From NCBI GenBank assembly GCA_019096065.1, contig JAGUCH010000004.1:1984001-2048000 (forward strand): a DNA stretch of 64,000 nt, given 5' to 3'. Origin of the DNA: Paracyclopina nana. Taxonomy: Eukaryota; Arthropoda; Copepoda; Cyclopoida; Cyclopettidae. The translations under genes were made by a program, and so were the position numbers. The notes below the pieces were generated by a model that searched no databases, was not told where the DNA came from, and saw only the letters and a list, made by a program, of their open reading frames with translations. Shown here piece after piece: positions 36,243 to 49,790 of the stretch; the stretch's first letter is position 1; each line of letters begins with the position of its first letter.

Positions 36243-38217
36243 ATGGATTGGGGAATGGGAATGGCCTCTTTTGTCCGGGTGGCAGAGTGGGAGGATTTTG
36301 CTGATGAGGAATCTCCGCCACCTCCCGAAGAGCCCAAGAACAAGAAGAAAACCGGGCAAAAAGGGCCAATAAAGAAATCGAAAGCATCTAAAAGCCGCGG
36401 CGCCAAGGAAGTGGATCTACGGCAAAATAAAGTATTGAGAATTAGCAATGTATTTTTGCAGTTGTAAGAACATTATGATTTTGGTCAGACTTTTCGAAAA
36501 ATTGAGCAAGATCTCAAGAATCGGAACAAAAGGAGGCAAAAACTGGCTGAAGAGCCGGAAGAACCAGCCGGAGGTGGGGAAATCTACATTGACAAAGATA
36601 GAGCTATTGCGTGTGGATCAGGTAATCAATTACATTGATAATCACTTGTTGAGAGCATGTCGCGGGGGGTTAACTGGCTGCATAGCATTGAGGAATCACG
36701 GTTTTTTAGCATTTTTATTCAAAAATTAGCAGTAGTTCCAAAAATGCTAAAACATCAGTAATTTTCTCAACCATAATTAAGAGGTAAAGATCCTGTAAAT
36801 GACACTATATTTCTGCAAAAAGTCTGCAAAAAACTTCCTATTAATTTCTTTTAATGATAGCTGCAAATTTTCGCTTTAAACGAAAAAAAATCTTCAGTTT
36901 TCACATAAAAAAAACAATAAGAAATTATTCAACATTTAGGGTTCTGAGATCAGCGGAGGAATATATAAAATAAGTTGGAATGAGCTTCCTAAAAAATTCG
37001 CTTTGATACGGGTTAAACTACCCCGTTATGTTTTACTTACTTGAGAGCTTTAAAAATGGCACTCGTGCGGATTACGTTAGGCCAGCAATTTCAAATCTGC
37101 GGTTAACATGTATTTTTGTTATAAAGGTGCCGAAGACTTGAAAGGGGACATTTTGAAGCACAGAGGAAAAATGCAGAGCGATAGCAAGTCCAGTGAGCTC
37201 GAAGCATGGGATGTCAATGTGCTGATTGAGCAGAGTGAACATGAATTGCGATGGGGCGATGCAAGAAAGGCCCTGGCTTATTTGGAAAAGGGCATTCGAA
37301 TTCGACCAGAAAACATTGACTGCTTAGTCCTCAAGGGGAAATGTCTGATAGAATTGAGCAGATTCAGGTATTTTTGAAAGTGATTTCCTGTAGTGTGTCA
37401 TATACCTACCCACGGAAAAATCTAATTTTCCAGAGATGCTCTAGAAGATATTGAAATGATTTTAACAGAGCTGAAAGATCGACACAATTCGAAAGCTTTA
37501 ATGGTGAAAGGAGACGCTCTGTACAATTTAGGTAATTTTGAGCATGCTTTGCTCAATTATCATCGAGCCTCAAAAAATGCTACCACCAAGGTAAAAATGG
37601 AGATGGAGACATGCGTTCATCCGAGTGATTTATTTGTTTTTAAAGGAAAAAGTTGGAATCAATCAAAGGATTGCAAGGTGTGAGCTTGCCATTTTCAATG
37701 CAGTTGGGCCTTGTGCAGCCAGCTACTTCAGAAACCTGGAGAAATTCCTCTACAAAATTCCCTCCAATATCATGGGATTGCCATGGTTTCAGCTGAAAAA
37801 CGTGGTTGACGCAAACACAAAGCAGTCAAGGGTAACCAGCAAAAATGAGCCTTAATTCTATCAATCTCCGGATTTTTCCCCGATCAGATGAAGGACAGAA
37901 AGTTCTTGGGTGAAATGGCCTCTGATAAGCAATATTTGGAAGATATTCTGGACAAGCTGTCCAATCAGAAGAATCTGGAGAACCAATGTCAGAGGAAGGT
38001 CAAATCGCATGCGCAAGAGGCCTTGGATTATTTGATTGAGAGGAGAGATTTTTGGGCCCAGCAAAACCCAGAGTACCCAGATTTGCCCACGGAATTGATT
38101 GGCAGTGGAGAGAAACCATCGTGGAGGAGTGTCATGATGAAATGCATGAAACGCAGGCATCATGGAACTGATACCAAAAGCCCGGAGCTTTTTAATGTAG
38201 CTAACCCCTATGGCTAA
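36243..38217 (+). CDS. ODAD4: Outer dynein arm docking complex subunit 4 (TTC25)
   Basis: Six or seven exons, roughly 430-440 residues; human ODAD4 has 672. It helps dock outer dynein arms on axonemal doublets in motile cilia and flagella. The N-terminus is charged and Lys/Glu-rich (EEPKNKKKTGQKGPIKKSKA). Two to three TPR units follow: RWGDARKALAYLEKGIRIRP, CLVLKGKCLIELSRFR/DALED and ALMVKGDALYNLGNFEHALL. The family-specific C-terminal part includes INQRIARCELAIFNAVGP and the block LGEMASDKQYLEDILDKLSN ... LIERRDFWAQQNPEY, typical of TTC25. The N-terminal extension and fewer repeats distinguish it from vertebrate proteins. An AATAAA lies near 38252. The exon 1/2 junction (AAA then ACT TTT) is my inference. 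Confidence 0.8.
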
Positions 38218-38539
38218 TATGCAGACATTCAAGCATTCACTACAGTTTACAAATAAATATGTACTGAACACTTGCAAAATGTCATGGATTGCATACTTTT
38301 AGGCTAAAAGTGGCAAGATTGAGCAGGTTTGCCAATTTGAAATTCAGCATTTTTCGGAAAATATGTTGAAGGTGTCTCTGCATGAAAATAATGGGAACTG
38401 ATTCGAATATTGCACGAGTTTTGCAAGAGGGATTATGCAGTATTTAGGTATCCACCACCAACAAACTACGTGGAATAATAAATACTACCAAAATACTATA
38501 TAGTGTATTCATAAATCATAAAAATCTCAATTATACATA
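38218..38539. other. Spacer between ODAD4 and SQOR 3' ends
   Basis: 322 bp between convergent genes; contains the ODAD4 AATAAA near 38252. No gene. Confidence 0.45.
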
Positions 38540-40782
<2,243 letters not shown>

Positions 40783-41240
40783 TTTGCCTTGAAACTGCTC
40801 AGTTTACGCAACGTACTCTAGTAACTCTACCTCTAGCAGCAAAGCAGGCCCGCAGTACTTTGAGACTTTGTCAAATATTATCATGCACAAGCTGTCTGAG
40901 CCCGTGAGTTACATCTAACAGAAGCATGCAATTCTACCGCATCTCCTCGTGAAAATGCCAGTTTGCAGCCCTGGACGAAAAGCTCGCTTATAGCAATGCT
41001 TTTCCTATTTCATAGCCTGCAAGAATTCATTTTGCAGTTTGCACTGATGTTGTAGCAGTGCAAAAATGGGATGTAGAGCTGTTTTCCTCCTTTAATTGCC
41101 AATTTTTGCAGACGTTCTTTCCTTGCCTATTCTAAATAAAGTAAATTGAAAAAAGTGAGTTGCAACAATCAAAATGAAGAGAATGGGGTTTATTTTCTTT
41201 GTGGAAAAGGCTGGCTTTGAAATTAACAAGTTATATAGAG
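40783..41240. other. SQOR promoter region and 3' flank of the second receptor
   Basis: 458 bp. A GTAAAC core (reverse) lies about 20 bp upstream of the SQOR ATG near 40803. No gene is seen. Confidence 0.4.
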
Positions 41241-43064
41241 CTATTTTGCTTGGTGCTTCTTTGAAGGCCTCTTCTTATTTGATTGGCCATGATGGCATCT
41301 TTTCTTTTTCATCCTCTCAATGGGAACTTTTTTAGTGAAATATCGCACTTCGGACCTTTTTACACTTGCTTTGGTTGTGCTCAGATGGTTTGTAGTTTTT
41401 TCTTCGATCTCCTCATTATCACCATCTTCTTCAGTTTCATCTTCAAGCTAAAATGCAAAAGAAGCTATATGTTTTCTTGCCTATATAAAGTAGAATTGTT
41501 ACTCACGCCATGCAAAATATTATGGAGTGGGATTCGGTTTGGCCTTTGCTGAGACGTAACAACATCCACTCTGTTTTTTTTAGATTTGATGGTGATGGCA
41601 AGAATCATGGGGATAAATGTGCCACAGCTGAATAGTCCAACTGCTCGTAACCAAATGAGTAAATCAACTTCTTCCTCGTAATTAAACACTATGGCAAGAA
41701 TTACCAAAGCACCAAAACTGCCTAACATGAAGCCTACTGCTATGATGGACGACCTGATTGGAATTGTAGCTTTGTATGCTTCTGAATTGCCATAATTACT
41801 CACGATCACATTATTAGGCAATGTCCCAGGGCCTTTTTTCATCAGTTGAGCTAGCCGCAAATCAAAAATGAAACCAGTGGTAAAGCAAGCAAAAATAATC
41901 ATGAAGGGAGTTACAATAATGATGACATCATCCCAAGTTTTGTTCTTGTTTCCTATCATGCAGTTCTTGACAGCATAAATACCAAACTCTTTGAAGTAAT
42001 TGGCAATCCATGCTAGCCCAAACAAATTGAGCAGAGCTAAGAAGGAAAGTATGGACAACTTTGATATGAGGTCATGCTTGATTGACTCGTTCAGCGATGT
42101 TTTGCTCGCCATGTAAAATCTTACAAGAGATATCACATTATTAACTTACTCCGTGTAGAATGTTATGTAGTGGAACTTGGTTTGGCCTTCGTTGAACAGA
42201 CTGGACATTTACTCTGGTATTTTTAGATTTGATGGTTAAAGCAAGAATTATGGGGATGAATGTGCCACAGCTGAAAATTCCAGCTGTCCGTAGTAGCAAG
42301 TAAATTTCTTCAACATCATTGAAAACTAGAATGATGGCAACCATGGCAGCAAAACTGCTTAGCAAATAAACTATAGCTATGAAAGACGACCTGATTGGAA
42401 TTGTTGCCTTGTACACCTCCAAATTTGCTGGCTGACTGCTAATCAAAATATCATTTTGCAAGGCAGTATCTGGGCCTTTTCTCATGAGTTTTGCTAGTTT
42501 TATGTCAAAATAGAAAGCAGTGGTAAAATAGGCAAATAAAATAAGAAAGGGAATACCAATAAAAAAGACATCGTCCCAAGTTTTGTCCTTGTTTCCTATC
42601 ATGCAATACTTGACACCATAAATACCAAACTCTTTGAAGTAATTGACGCTCCATGCTACAGCAAACAAAATATTGTTTGCAATAAAGGCAATTATTGACA
42701 ACTTTGATATAAGGCCATGCTGGATTGCCTCATTCAAATATGTCTTGCTTGCCATGTAAAATCTGATGACTGAACTCATAGCTGACATGAGGGATAGTGA
42801 TATGATCAAGCATTGGAAAGATATGATCATTAGCGAACAAGTCAGGAAGTCATGAGATGGCAGACCAAAATGCATAGCAAATCCAGTCAGCTGAAGACAG
42901 AGCAAGACAATAACTTGGAGGTTGAATGCAACAAGCAATCGCACAAGATGAGGCGTGATTTTGAGGCTAAACACAATATAGCTCAAGGAACACACATTAG
43001 CAAAAATACCAGCTCCAACTTCAAACGCCATGACCACATATAAACTTGAGTCAGGAGAGATCAT
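41241..43064 (-). CDS. Orphan seven-helix (rhodopsin-like) receptor with charged C-terminal tail
   Basis: The first exon (43064-42150) encodes seven helices: VVMAFEVGAGIFANVCSLSY, LLVAFNLQVIVLLCLQLTGF, MIISFQCLIISLSLMSAM and so on to FSCGTFIPIILALTIKSK. After TM3 the DRY position reads IRFYMASK. The exon ends LHG at a GTAAGT donor. I infer splicing over the partial duplicate to a tail exon (41447-41241) that encodes LEDETEEDGDNEEIEEK ... RMKKKRCHHGQ and stops at 41241. The intron would be about 700 bp, far longer than its neighbours. The tail exon is equally in phase with the matching donor of the duplicate at 41507. Without splicing, the receptor would end two residues after the donor. Ligand unknown. 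Confidence 0.6.
41507..42124 (-). pseudogene. Partial tandem duplicate of the receptor (TM3 end to TM7)
   Basis: It begins at RFYMASKTSLNESIKHDLIS, homologous to the same point in the full copy, and runs through TM7 to NILHG and a GTGAGT donor. TM1-TM3 and an in-frame ATG at the homologous start are missing; the first ATG is internal (MASKTSL). It abuts the full copy end-to-start with about 26 bp between. The frame is fully open, so either selection or recent origin has kept it. It may be a retained intronic fragment or an alternative exon, but the splice phase from the full copy does not match. Confidence 0.65.
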
Positions 43065-43299
43065 TGAGAAATCTAGGCCTACGTAAGTCAGTGAAAGGTA
43101 TCACAAAGACTAATTCACCGCACTATATGGCGATCATATATAACTAAAGCAGCTGAATATCGACGAGAAAACACTCTCTTCCAATCTTAATGAAAGCAGT
43201 ATCTTTTTTCATATTTCGAATTGACGAAGCAATCAATTGCAAGCAAAACATGTGATAAGTATTATAAATGGCCCAAAAACTTGTTAACTCCAGATTTCT

Positions 43300-44858
43300 T
43301 TACTTTGGCTTGGGGAGTGGAGTATTGACCTTCATAAAGGCAGCCGAAGGAGAGAAATACTTGGCATTGGCCTCATCAACTCTGCGTTCCGCAGCTTGAG
43401 GGTTGACGATTTCGAGGCCTTGCAAGGGGGTAAAAGCAACGCTGGACGCCGTACCAGACACGTGCTTTTTCACTGTGGTCGAACCACCCCACGTGGCCTG
43501 CTCCTTTTGCAAGCTCCTCTTGAGCGTCTGCGATACCCTCACTTTGGTCCTCTCGTCAATTTGGGCCATACGAATGGAGCCTCCAATGCCAGATTTGCCA
43601 ATGTTTCCCCTAGTATATCCCAGGTCATTTTGATACACGTCCTCTTCCAGCTCACCGAAATTCATGCGATTGGCTTGCTTACGCAATTCTGTCACTGCGT
43701 AGCGCTCTTTCATCTTACGCACGCGACGGCCACCTCGTTTCTTTTTGGGGCCCTCCACAGGAGCAGGTAGAGCCTTAATGGCCTTCACTGGAGGAGGCTC
43801 TTGGAACTTTTCGATTTTCTTCTCAATCTCCTCCAAATAGTCTTGACCCACAGAGCCATGAAGTGACTCGTGAAAGCTGTCAACGCGTGCAGCCAGGGCG
43901 CATTTTGACCCGACGATTCGCGACGTTTTCCGACGCAAATCTGGCGGCACATTTTGCACAATTTCAGAGTAGTAGATGAACCCTGTGTGGGGCAGGGTGG
44001 ACGTTTGGGAAAATCCAGACAGAGACTTTTTCTGCTGACCCAACAAGGCAATGTTGTTGGCTGGCATCTTTGACAAAGCTGTCAGACCTCCAGCTGCTCC
44101 CATGAGCTTGGCAGCCGTTGAGGCTCCCACAATCCTTGACAGGTTGGGTGCGATGAAAGTCATCCTGCTCTCCACATAGGCCAAGACGTCCACTTTGGCT
44201 GCATTCAACTTGACAGCAACGTCAGCGGCTTCAGCCACCAAACTCAAGTCTGTATCTTCCAGATTTGTACCCTGAGTGGTTGAGGCTGTCACGGAGACAA
44301 CCATGATGGTGGCCTGGCTGAGGAACTGCTCTAAAACAGGGTTGTTTTTGGCCTGCTCCAAGTTGTTTTTGAGCTCCTTGGCAGTCAACAAGTAGTCCAG
44401 AGGCTGGACAACAAGCGTTTCCAGCTCGGGGAACCTTTTCGAGTACTTTTCCCGCGCTACTTTATGAAGGTTTCCTATCTCTAGGTCAATCTCAGCGGAG
44501 AGATTGTTAGACTCCACAATGAGAATGTACTCGGGATCGGCCTCAACCGGACCCTGAAGTTCTTCAGCTCTGCGAGGTTTGTCCCTGAACTTTTTGATCC
44601 TCTCTAGAGTCTCCTTCAATCGGTCAGAGTAGTAAAGTCGAGCCACCTCTTTCACAGAAGAGCCGCTCACTGAAAACAGAACTCATTTCAAAATAATTCC
44701 CCTATTTTCACAACAGCAAAATCTAGCTTACCAACTTGGTCGGTCGTCGGCTCAGATACCTCGGTCTCCATTTCTTGAGGATCATCTTGCTCCAAAAGTG
44801 CCTCTTCCGCCTCATCTTCTTCCTCCAGATCGGCCAAAAGTTCGTCAGCTAGAGACAT
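43300..44858 (-). CDS. PRPF31: U4/U6 snRNP protein PRPF31
   Basis: About 498 residues in two exons; human PRPF31 has 499. It binds the U4 snRNA-15.5K complex and bridges U4/U6 to U5 in the tri-snRNP. The start MSLADELLADLEEEDEAEEA at 44858 is conserved. The NOSIC/Nop region is clear: ASTTQGTNLEDTDLSLVAEA, FIAPNLSRIVGASTAAKLMG, GLTALSKMPANNIALLGQQK and TGFIYYSEIVQNVPPDLRRK. The C-terminal region has the nuclear localisation stretch PKKKRGGRRVRKMKERYAV and ends STPLPKP-like. The intron after codon 43 is a standard GT-AG. It is divergent from IPO11. Confidence 0.96.
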
Positions 44859-45355
44859 TTTGCGGCTTTCACTTCAAAATCGTTTACGACGTTTGGTACT
44901 TTGGTTGTTGTTGTTGCTTGCAATGAGTGTTTAGCGCTGAAAAGTTGCCGAAAAACCGACGTAACGCAAACAGCCAATTTCTAGCGCGGGAGTGAGCCTC
45001 ACTTTTTAAGGCGTTTGAATTTTTTGAAAAACTATACTTTAAATAAAAAATTGTCTACTTTAGGTTGAATTTGATTTGAAGCATCAGCAACATTAATAAA
45101 TCATTAATATTTGGTAGAATATTGAATAAATTAGTCATTGTTCCGATTACAGCTTCCGTCCATGCTTTTTTCTCGACCTACTTTTCCGATATTTTTAGAA
45201 TTCAATTCAAAACAAACAGAATGAATAAAAGTGCAGGAGACGAAAGGAGAGAATTTTTGCATAACTTTGAAAACCCACACAAAATCCGCCATCTTTGACA
45301 TGCGATAGCAGAGTGAGATATTGTCAAATCTAGCATAGCTGTCAGCACTTGCAGA
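44859..45355. promoter_or_regulatory. Shared promoter region of PRPF31 and IPO11
   Basis: A 497-bp head-to-head spacer, AT-rich in the centre. CGTTTACG lies just upstream of PRPF31. No gene. Confidence 0.45.
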
Positions 45356-48300
45356 ATGGAGGAACTGAGGCAACTTTTGCTCGCGGTTTCATCCCAAGAT
45401 CCACGTGGATTGTCCTGTGCAGAACAACAATTGAAAAGCCTCGAAGTTCAGCCAGGTTTTCACGCAGCACTTTTGGTAACGAAATCTAATCCTTCCATTG
45501 AGATCTTTTAAGAACACAATTTCAATTTTCAGTCCTCTGCCGCCGATCGTGAACTCAATTCAGGAGCAAGGCTACAAGCAATTTTGTACCTGAAAAATGG
45601 CATTGAGAAATATTGGCGGAAATTAGCACCCAAGTAAGTTCATATTCATTTTTAAAAAAGTACGTTTACTGACTGATTTCCAAATTCAGCTCTATCAATG
45701 ACTTGGAAAAGGTCGAAATTCGCCGTGGTTTGCTGCAGAATTTCGGCTCTGAACCTGTTTACCATATCGCCCTGCAAGCAGCTGTGGCCATTGGAAAAAT
45801 TGCACGTTTTGACGTTCCTCGTGAATGGCCCGAGCTTTTGCCCGCACTTGTGCAAGCTGTTCAAGTACAAGACTCTCTGGTGCAACATCGAGCCCTCTTG
45901 GTGTTGCACCACACCATCAAGTCACTAGCCACGAAAAGGTTGGCTGCTGACCGAAGAGTGTTTCATGATATGATTGAGGAGCTCCTTCCCTTCCTGCTCC
46001 CCATTTGGCAGCTTTACCATGGCCAAACGGTTCAAATGCTCTCCAATGGGCAGCAGTTGAGCATGGACGAAGCACAAGTGACAGCCAATATTGAAAAGGC
46101 TGTTCTGGCGCTCAAAGTCATCCGCAAAGCAATCATTCATGGCCTGAAGAAGCCCTGTGAAAACGAGAATGCCTTGATATTGATGCGCACTCTGATAGAG
46201 CAAATCAGAGTCGTTCTCTCGTTTCGTAAGTGTTATTGATCTAGGCGCTGTGAAAGCATATTTATAGCTTCATTTCTTGCATCTAGGAAATGTCAAGCCG
46301 TGCTGGAAGGAGTTGTTTGAAAAGTACACTATTCTCCACTTGAAAATGCTTGCCAACCTGCTCGAAATGCATCCTTACTCCTTTCTGCCTGTGATGAAAG
46401 ACGCACTCAACGTGATTTGCAGCCTTTGTTTCACTCCTGAAGGGGACGGCCTTCTCTTCCAAAGATTCATCGTTATGTCATTTAACATCATCAAAGAAGT
46501 ATTGCTCTGTCCTGAATACAAACCACCCAAGCGATCAGCCGAGCTTGATGGTAACCAAAAAAAAATGTAGGGCTCTTTTTTAAAAAATCTAACTCTTATT
46601 TTATTTTCTAGCGACTGACAGCAGCCCCTCGTTTCAAGGCCACGAAATCAAAGCTCAGTTCTTCCAGCCTTCTACGGTGACTGAAATTTGCAAATGTCTG
46701 GTATCTCAATACCTCCTTCTTAGCAAAGATGATTTAGAGCTATGGGACTCGGATCCAGAGCAATATGGTAAGGAATTGGAATGATCTTCTGATAAACATT
46801 AATGATGAAATTACAAAATCAATTTTCCAGTGTGTGAAGATGGTGGCGATTCTTGGCGTTATAGCTACAGGCCATGCTGTGAAACCCTTTTCCTGGCTGT
46901 TTTCCACGAAAATCGCTCCATTTTGACCCCGTTGATTGTGGAAATGGTGCGAGCCTCAGCAAGCCCCGTGTCACCCCTAGATTTGCGAGCTTTATTGTAC
47001 AAAGATGCGGTCTACACCTCCGTAGGGCTGGCGGCCTTCGATCTATACGACGAGATTGACTTTGACCAATGGCTTGTCAACGGCATCGAGCAAGAAATGG
47101 CCATCAAAGACTCGAATTACCGAATCGTGCGGAGAAGAGCGGCCTGGCTCGTTGGCCAATGGTCCGGTGTCAAGCTCAGTCCGGAGCTCAGGCCAAGACT
47201 ATATCAGATTCTGGTGCCTTTGCTGAAGCCAGATGAGGATTTGGTGGTGAGACTGGCTGCTGCCAAGGCCCTCAAGGTTGTGATTGACGACTTTGAGTTC
47301 ACCTCTGAGGAGTTGAAGCCATATCTCAGCTCAGCTTTTTGCCAACTGTTTGACCTCCTCAAAGAGGTGGAGGAATGTGATACAAAGTTGAGCATCTTGA
47401 ACGTCCTGTCTTACGTCATCGAGAGGGTTGGCACGGGCATCCGGTCCATGTGTGAGGAGCTGGCTTTGTACTTGCCCAATTTGTGGGCGGCCTCAGAGGA
47501 TCACGACATGCTTCGATGCTCCATACTTAGCACGCTCGTCTCGATAGTCCAAGGGCTGGGAACGATCACGGAGTCTTTGGCACCCTTCCTCTTCGATGTC
47601 ATCTCCATGTCGACGAACATCAACAATTCTTGCAGTGTCTACTTGCTCGAGGATGGCCTGGAATTGTGGCTGGTCAGCCTGCACAACTCACGGCGACTTT
47701 TGCCTCAGTGGATGCAACTGACCGCCAACATTGCACCCCTTTTGGATTTGGGCAGTGAAAATCTGCGCACTATGATATATATCCTCCAAGCTTACATTAT
47801 TTTGGCCCCCAATGAATTTATTTTGGCGTGTGGAGCAAGCATGGCCACGCCACTCAATGACCAATATTCCGACCTCCAAGATGAGGGCGTGCTTGTCATC
47901 CTCAGAGTTGTGGACTTGGCCCTGAAAATCGGCCCTCAGCAGACCTCTGGAATTTTCAAGAACTTGATCTTGAGGTCCTTCCTGGCCGTGTATGAAGGCC
48001 AAGCTTACCCGATGATGATGTCAATGCACTTGTCCATCCTGTCCAGAATGCTGCTCAACTTCAAGAGCGAATTTCACGAGTTCATCCATGAGCTTGGCAA
48101 CGAGCTGGGCAAGACATCGGACGAAGTAGCTGGGAAAATCTTGGACGTCTGGATGGACAAAATGGCTTGTGTGACCCAGCCTGACCGGCGCAAGCTGTTG
48201 GCCTTGGCCCTGACCTCCTTGATGAACTCCGGGTCTCCTATGGTGCTTCAAAGGATTTATGGTATGCTCCTCAACGTCACTGAGGCTTTGAATGACATCA

Positions 48301-48639
48301 TTCGGCAAGATGATGACAATTCTCCCCTGATCGAGTAAGTGGTTGAACATTTTTAAATTTTTTGCATTTTTTAAAATTGACTTTTTCAGCTCACTCTTGC
48401 TGAGTCACAATGCCGAGCTCTTTGGATGCGCTGATGATCTTGACTATGAAAGCGAACACGAACACCGGAAACGCGAGCTCAACAAGAGTGACATTGTCCA
48501 CTCGGTTGACCTGCGAGAGTATTTCCAGTCTCAAATCAAGAACTTGTACAGCCAACTCGGCGAAACTCAATATTCGGAAATTATGAGAAATGTTGACGCA
48601 GAGACGATGAAAAACATGCAAGAATATATTAAGGTCTAA
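45356..48639 (+). CDS. IPO11: Importin-11
   Basis: About 960 residues, seven or so exons; human IPO11 has 975. It is a karyopherin-beta that imports UBE2E-type ubiquitin-conjugating enzymes and RPL12. ATG at 45356: MEELRQLLLAVSSQDPRG, then AILYLKNGIEKYWRKLAP, matching the importin-N HEAT start. Diagnostic blocks are VPREWPELLPALVQAVQVQD, LATKRLAADRRVFHDM, GGDSWRYSYRPCCETLF, KDAVYTSVGLAAFDLYDEID, VYLLEDGLELWLVSL and CVTQPDRRKLLALALTSL, each closely matching human IPO11. The C-terminus, HSVDLREYFQSQIKNLYSQL, is also conserved. A second plus-strand gene follows after only 120 bp. Confidence 0.96.
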
Positions 48640-48759
48640 GTTGTATGCTTACAACAACCAGCAACACTACGTCTACCTTAATATCCTATTGAAATTGCTT
48701 AATTTTTTTCTCAATTTTTTGCTTTCAGCATTTTCTTTGTTTCAAAAAAGCTTCCAATT
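48640..48759 (+). other. Short intercistronic gap with a splice-acceptor-like tract
   Basis: 120 bp between IPO11 and the FDXACB1-like gene. There is no AATAAA, but a pyrimidine-rich tract ends TTTGCTTTCAG at 48728, 31 nt before the next ATG. It could be a 5' UTR intron acceptor or a trans-splice acceptor. Confidence 0.4.
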
Positions 48760-49677
48760 ATGGAGCTTTGGTCAAAATTGGGTGAGAATCATCACCGGAT
48801 CCTCTTCGTGGGGGAGGGCAACTTTTCTTTCAGCCTGAGTCTCAGGCGTCAAATATGGCAAGAAAAACAAGTGGTAGCCACTTGCTTCGAACCTCAACCG
48901 ACAAGTGATCTCGCTATGAGGAACATGAATGCTTTGCAAGAGAGCAAAGCCACAATCGAAACCAACTTTGATGCCACGAAAATGGAATCTTATGGGCTAG
49001 GCCAATTTGATCTGGTCATCTTCATGTTTCCTCATATCGGTGGGAAGATGAAAATCCACAAAAATCGTCAACTCTTGAAGGAGTTCAGCATCAGTGCTCA
49101 AAAGGTGCTTGAACAGAGTGAAAGTGCCCAAGTGATTGTGACACTTTGTGATGGCCAAGGTGGCACTCCTTTTGACAAAGTCACTCGAACCGAAGCCAAC
49201 TCGTGGCAAATTCAGAAGATGATGTCATTCGGCCAATTCGGCCTGGTCCAAGTTGAGAGATTTCAAGAAATCGATGGCTACAAGTCATTTGGATACAGGA
49301 GCCTGGACAAAGAGTTCAATGCTGACCAAGGCACTGTGCACATTTTTCAAAGGTTCCCTTTGCCTGGCCCAACAAGTGAAAGCTCCTCCTTCAAAATGCT
49401 TTTCCCCATAGTGTACCATCATGACTTGAGCTTTTGGCTCAACTCCACTCGGACGTTTGATGAGGAGATCTTCAAACAGATCTTGAAAGATCATTGCGTG
49501 ATCAATTATCATTGGGTTGATTCATACACTGATGAAAAAACCAATTGCCACAGCAAGACAGCACGGCTGACTTATTGCTCCGATTGTTACATAATTAATC
49601 CTGTATTTGTGACGATGACCCTTCAAAAGCGTATAGGCGATTTATTAACCAATTCTCTACAAGTGGTCATTAGATGA
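48760..49677 (+). CDS. BMT5-like / FDX-ACB domain protein (FDXACB1-like)
   Basis: An intronless frame of 305 residues from ATG 48760. The N-terminal half is a Rossmann-type methyltransferase-like domain of the BMT5/DUF2431 kind: HRILFVGEGNFSFSLSLRRQ (the GEGNFSFS signature), DLVIFMFPHIGGKMKIHKN and VIVTLCDGQGGTPFDKV. The last 90 residues (YHHDLSFWLNSTRTFDEEIF ... KTARLTYCSDCYIINPVFVT) resemble a ferredoxin-fold anticodon-binding domain like that of mitochondrial PheRS. The two are joined as in human FDXACB1 (about 624 residues), but the middle region is absent. Enzymatic activity is not established from sequence. It follows IPO11 closely on the same strand. Confidence 0.7.
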   Translation: MELWSKLGENHHRILFVGEGNFSFSLSLRRQIWQEKQVVATCFEPQPTSDLAMRNMNALQESKATIETNFDATKMESYGLGQFDLVIFMFPHIGGKMKIHKNRQLLKEFSISAQKVLEQSESAQVIVTLCDGQGGTPFDKVTRTEANSWQIQKMMSFGQFGLVQVERFQEIDGYKSFGYRSLDKEFNADQGTVHIFQRFPLPGPTSESSSFKMLFPIVYHHDLSFWLNSTRTFDEEIFKQILKDHCVINYHWVDSYTDEKTNCHSKTARLTYCSDCYIINPVFVTMTLQKRIGDLLTNSLQVVIR

Positions 49678-49790
49678 CTCATTATTTATTTTTCCCCCTA
49701 TATGAATTTTGAATGCGTATTTTCATGGCAACCAAGAAAATAACAAAATAGCAACAAAAGCATTTCCGAAACGCGCACTTCCTTGGCAAA

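Noticed and set aside
41465-42136. Second receptor as an independent full gene
   Set aside because: It lacks TM1-TM3 and an ATG at the start of homology, and it abuts the full copy; treated as a partial duplicate.
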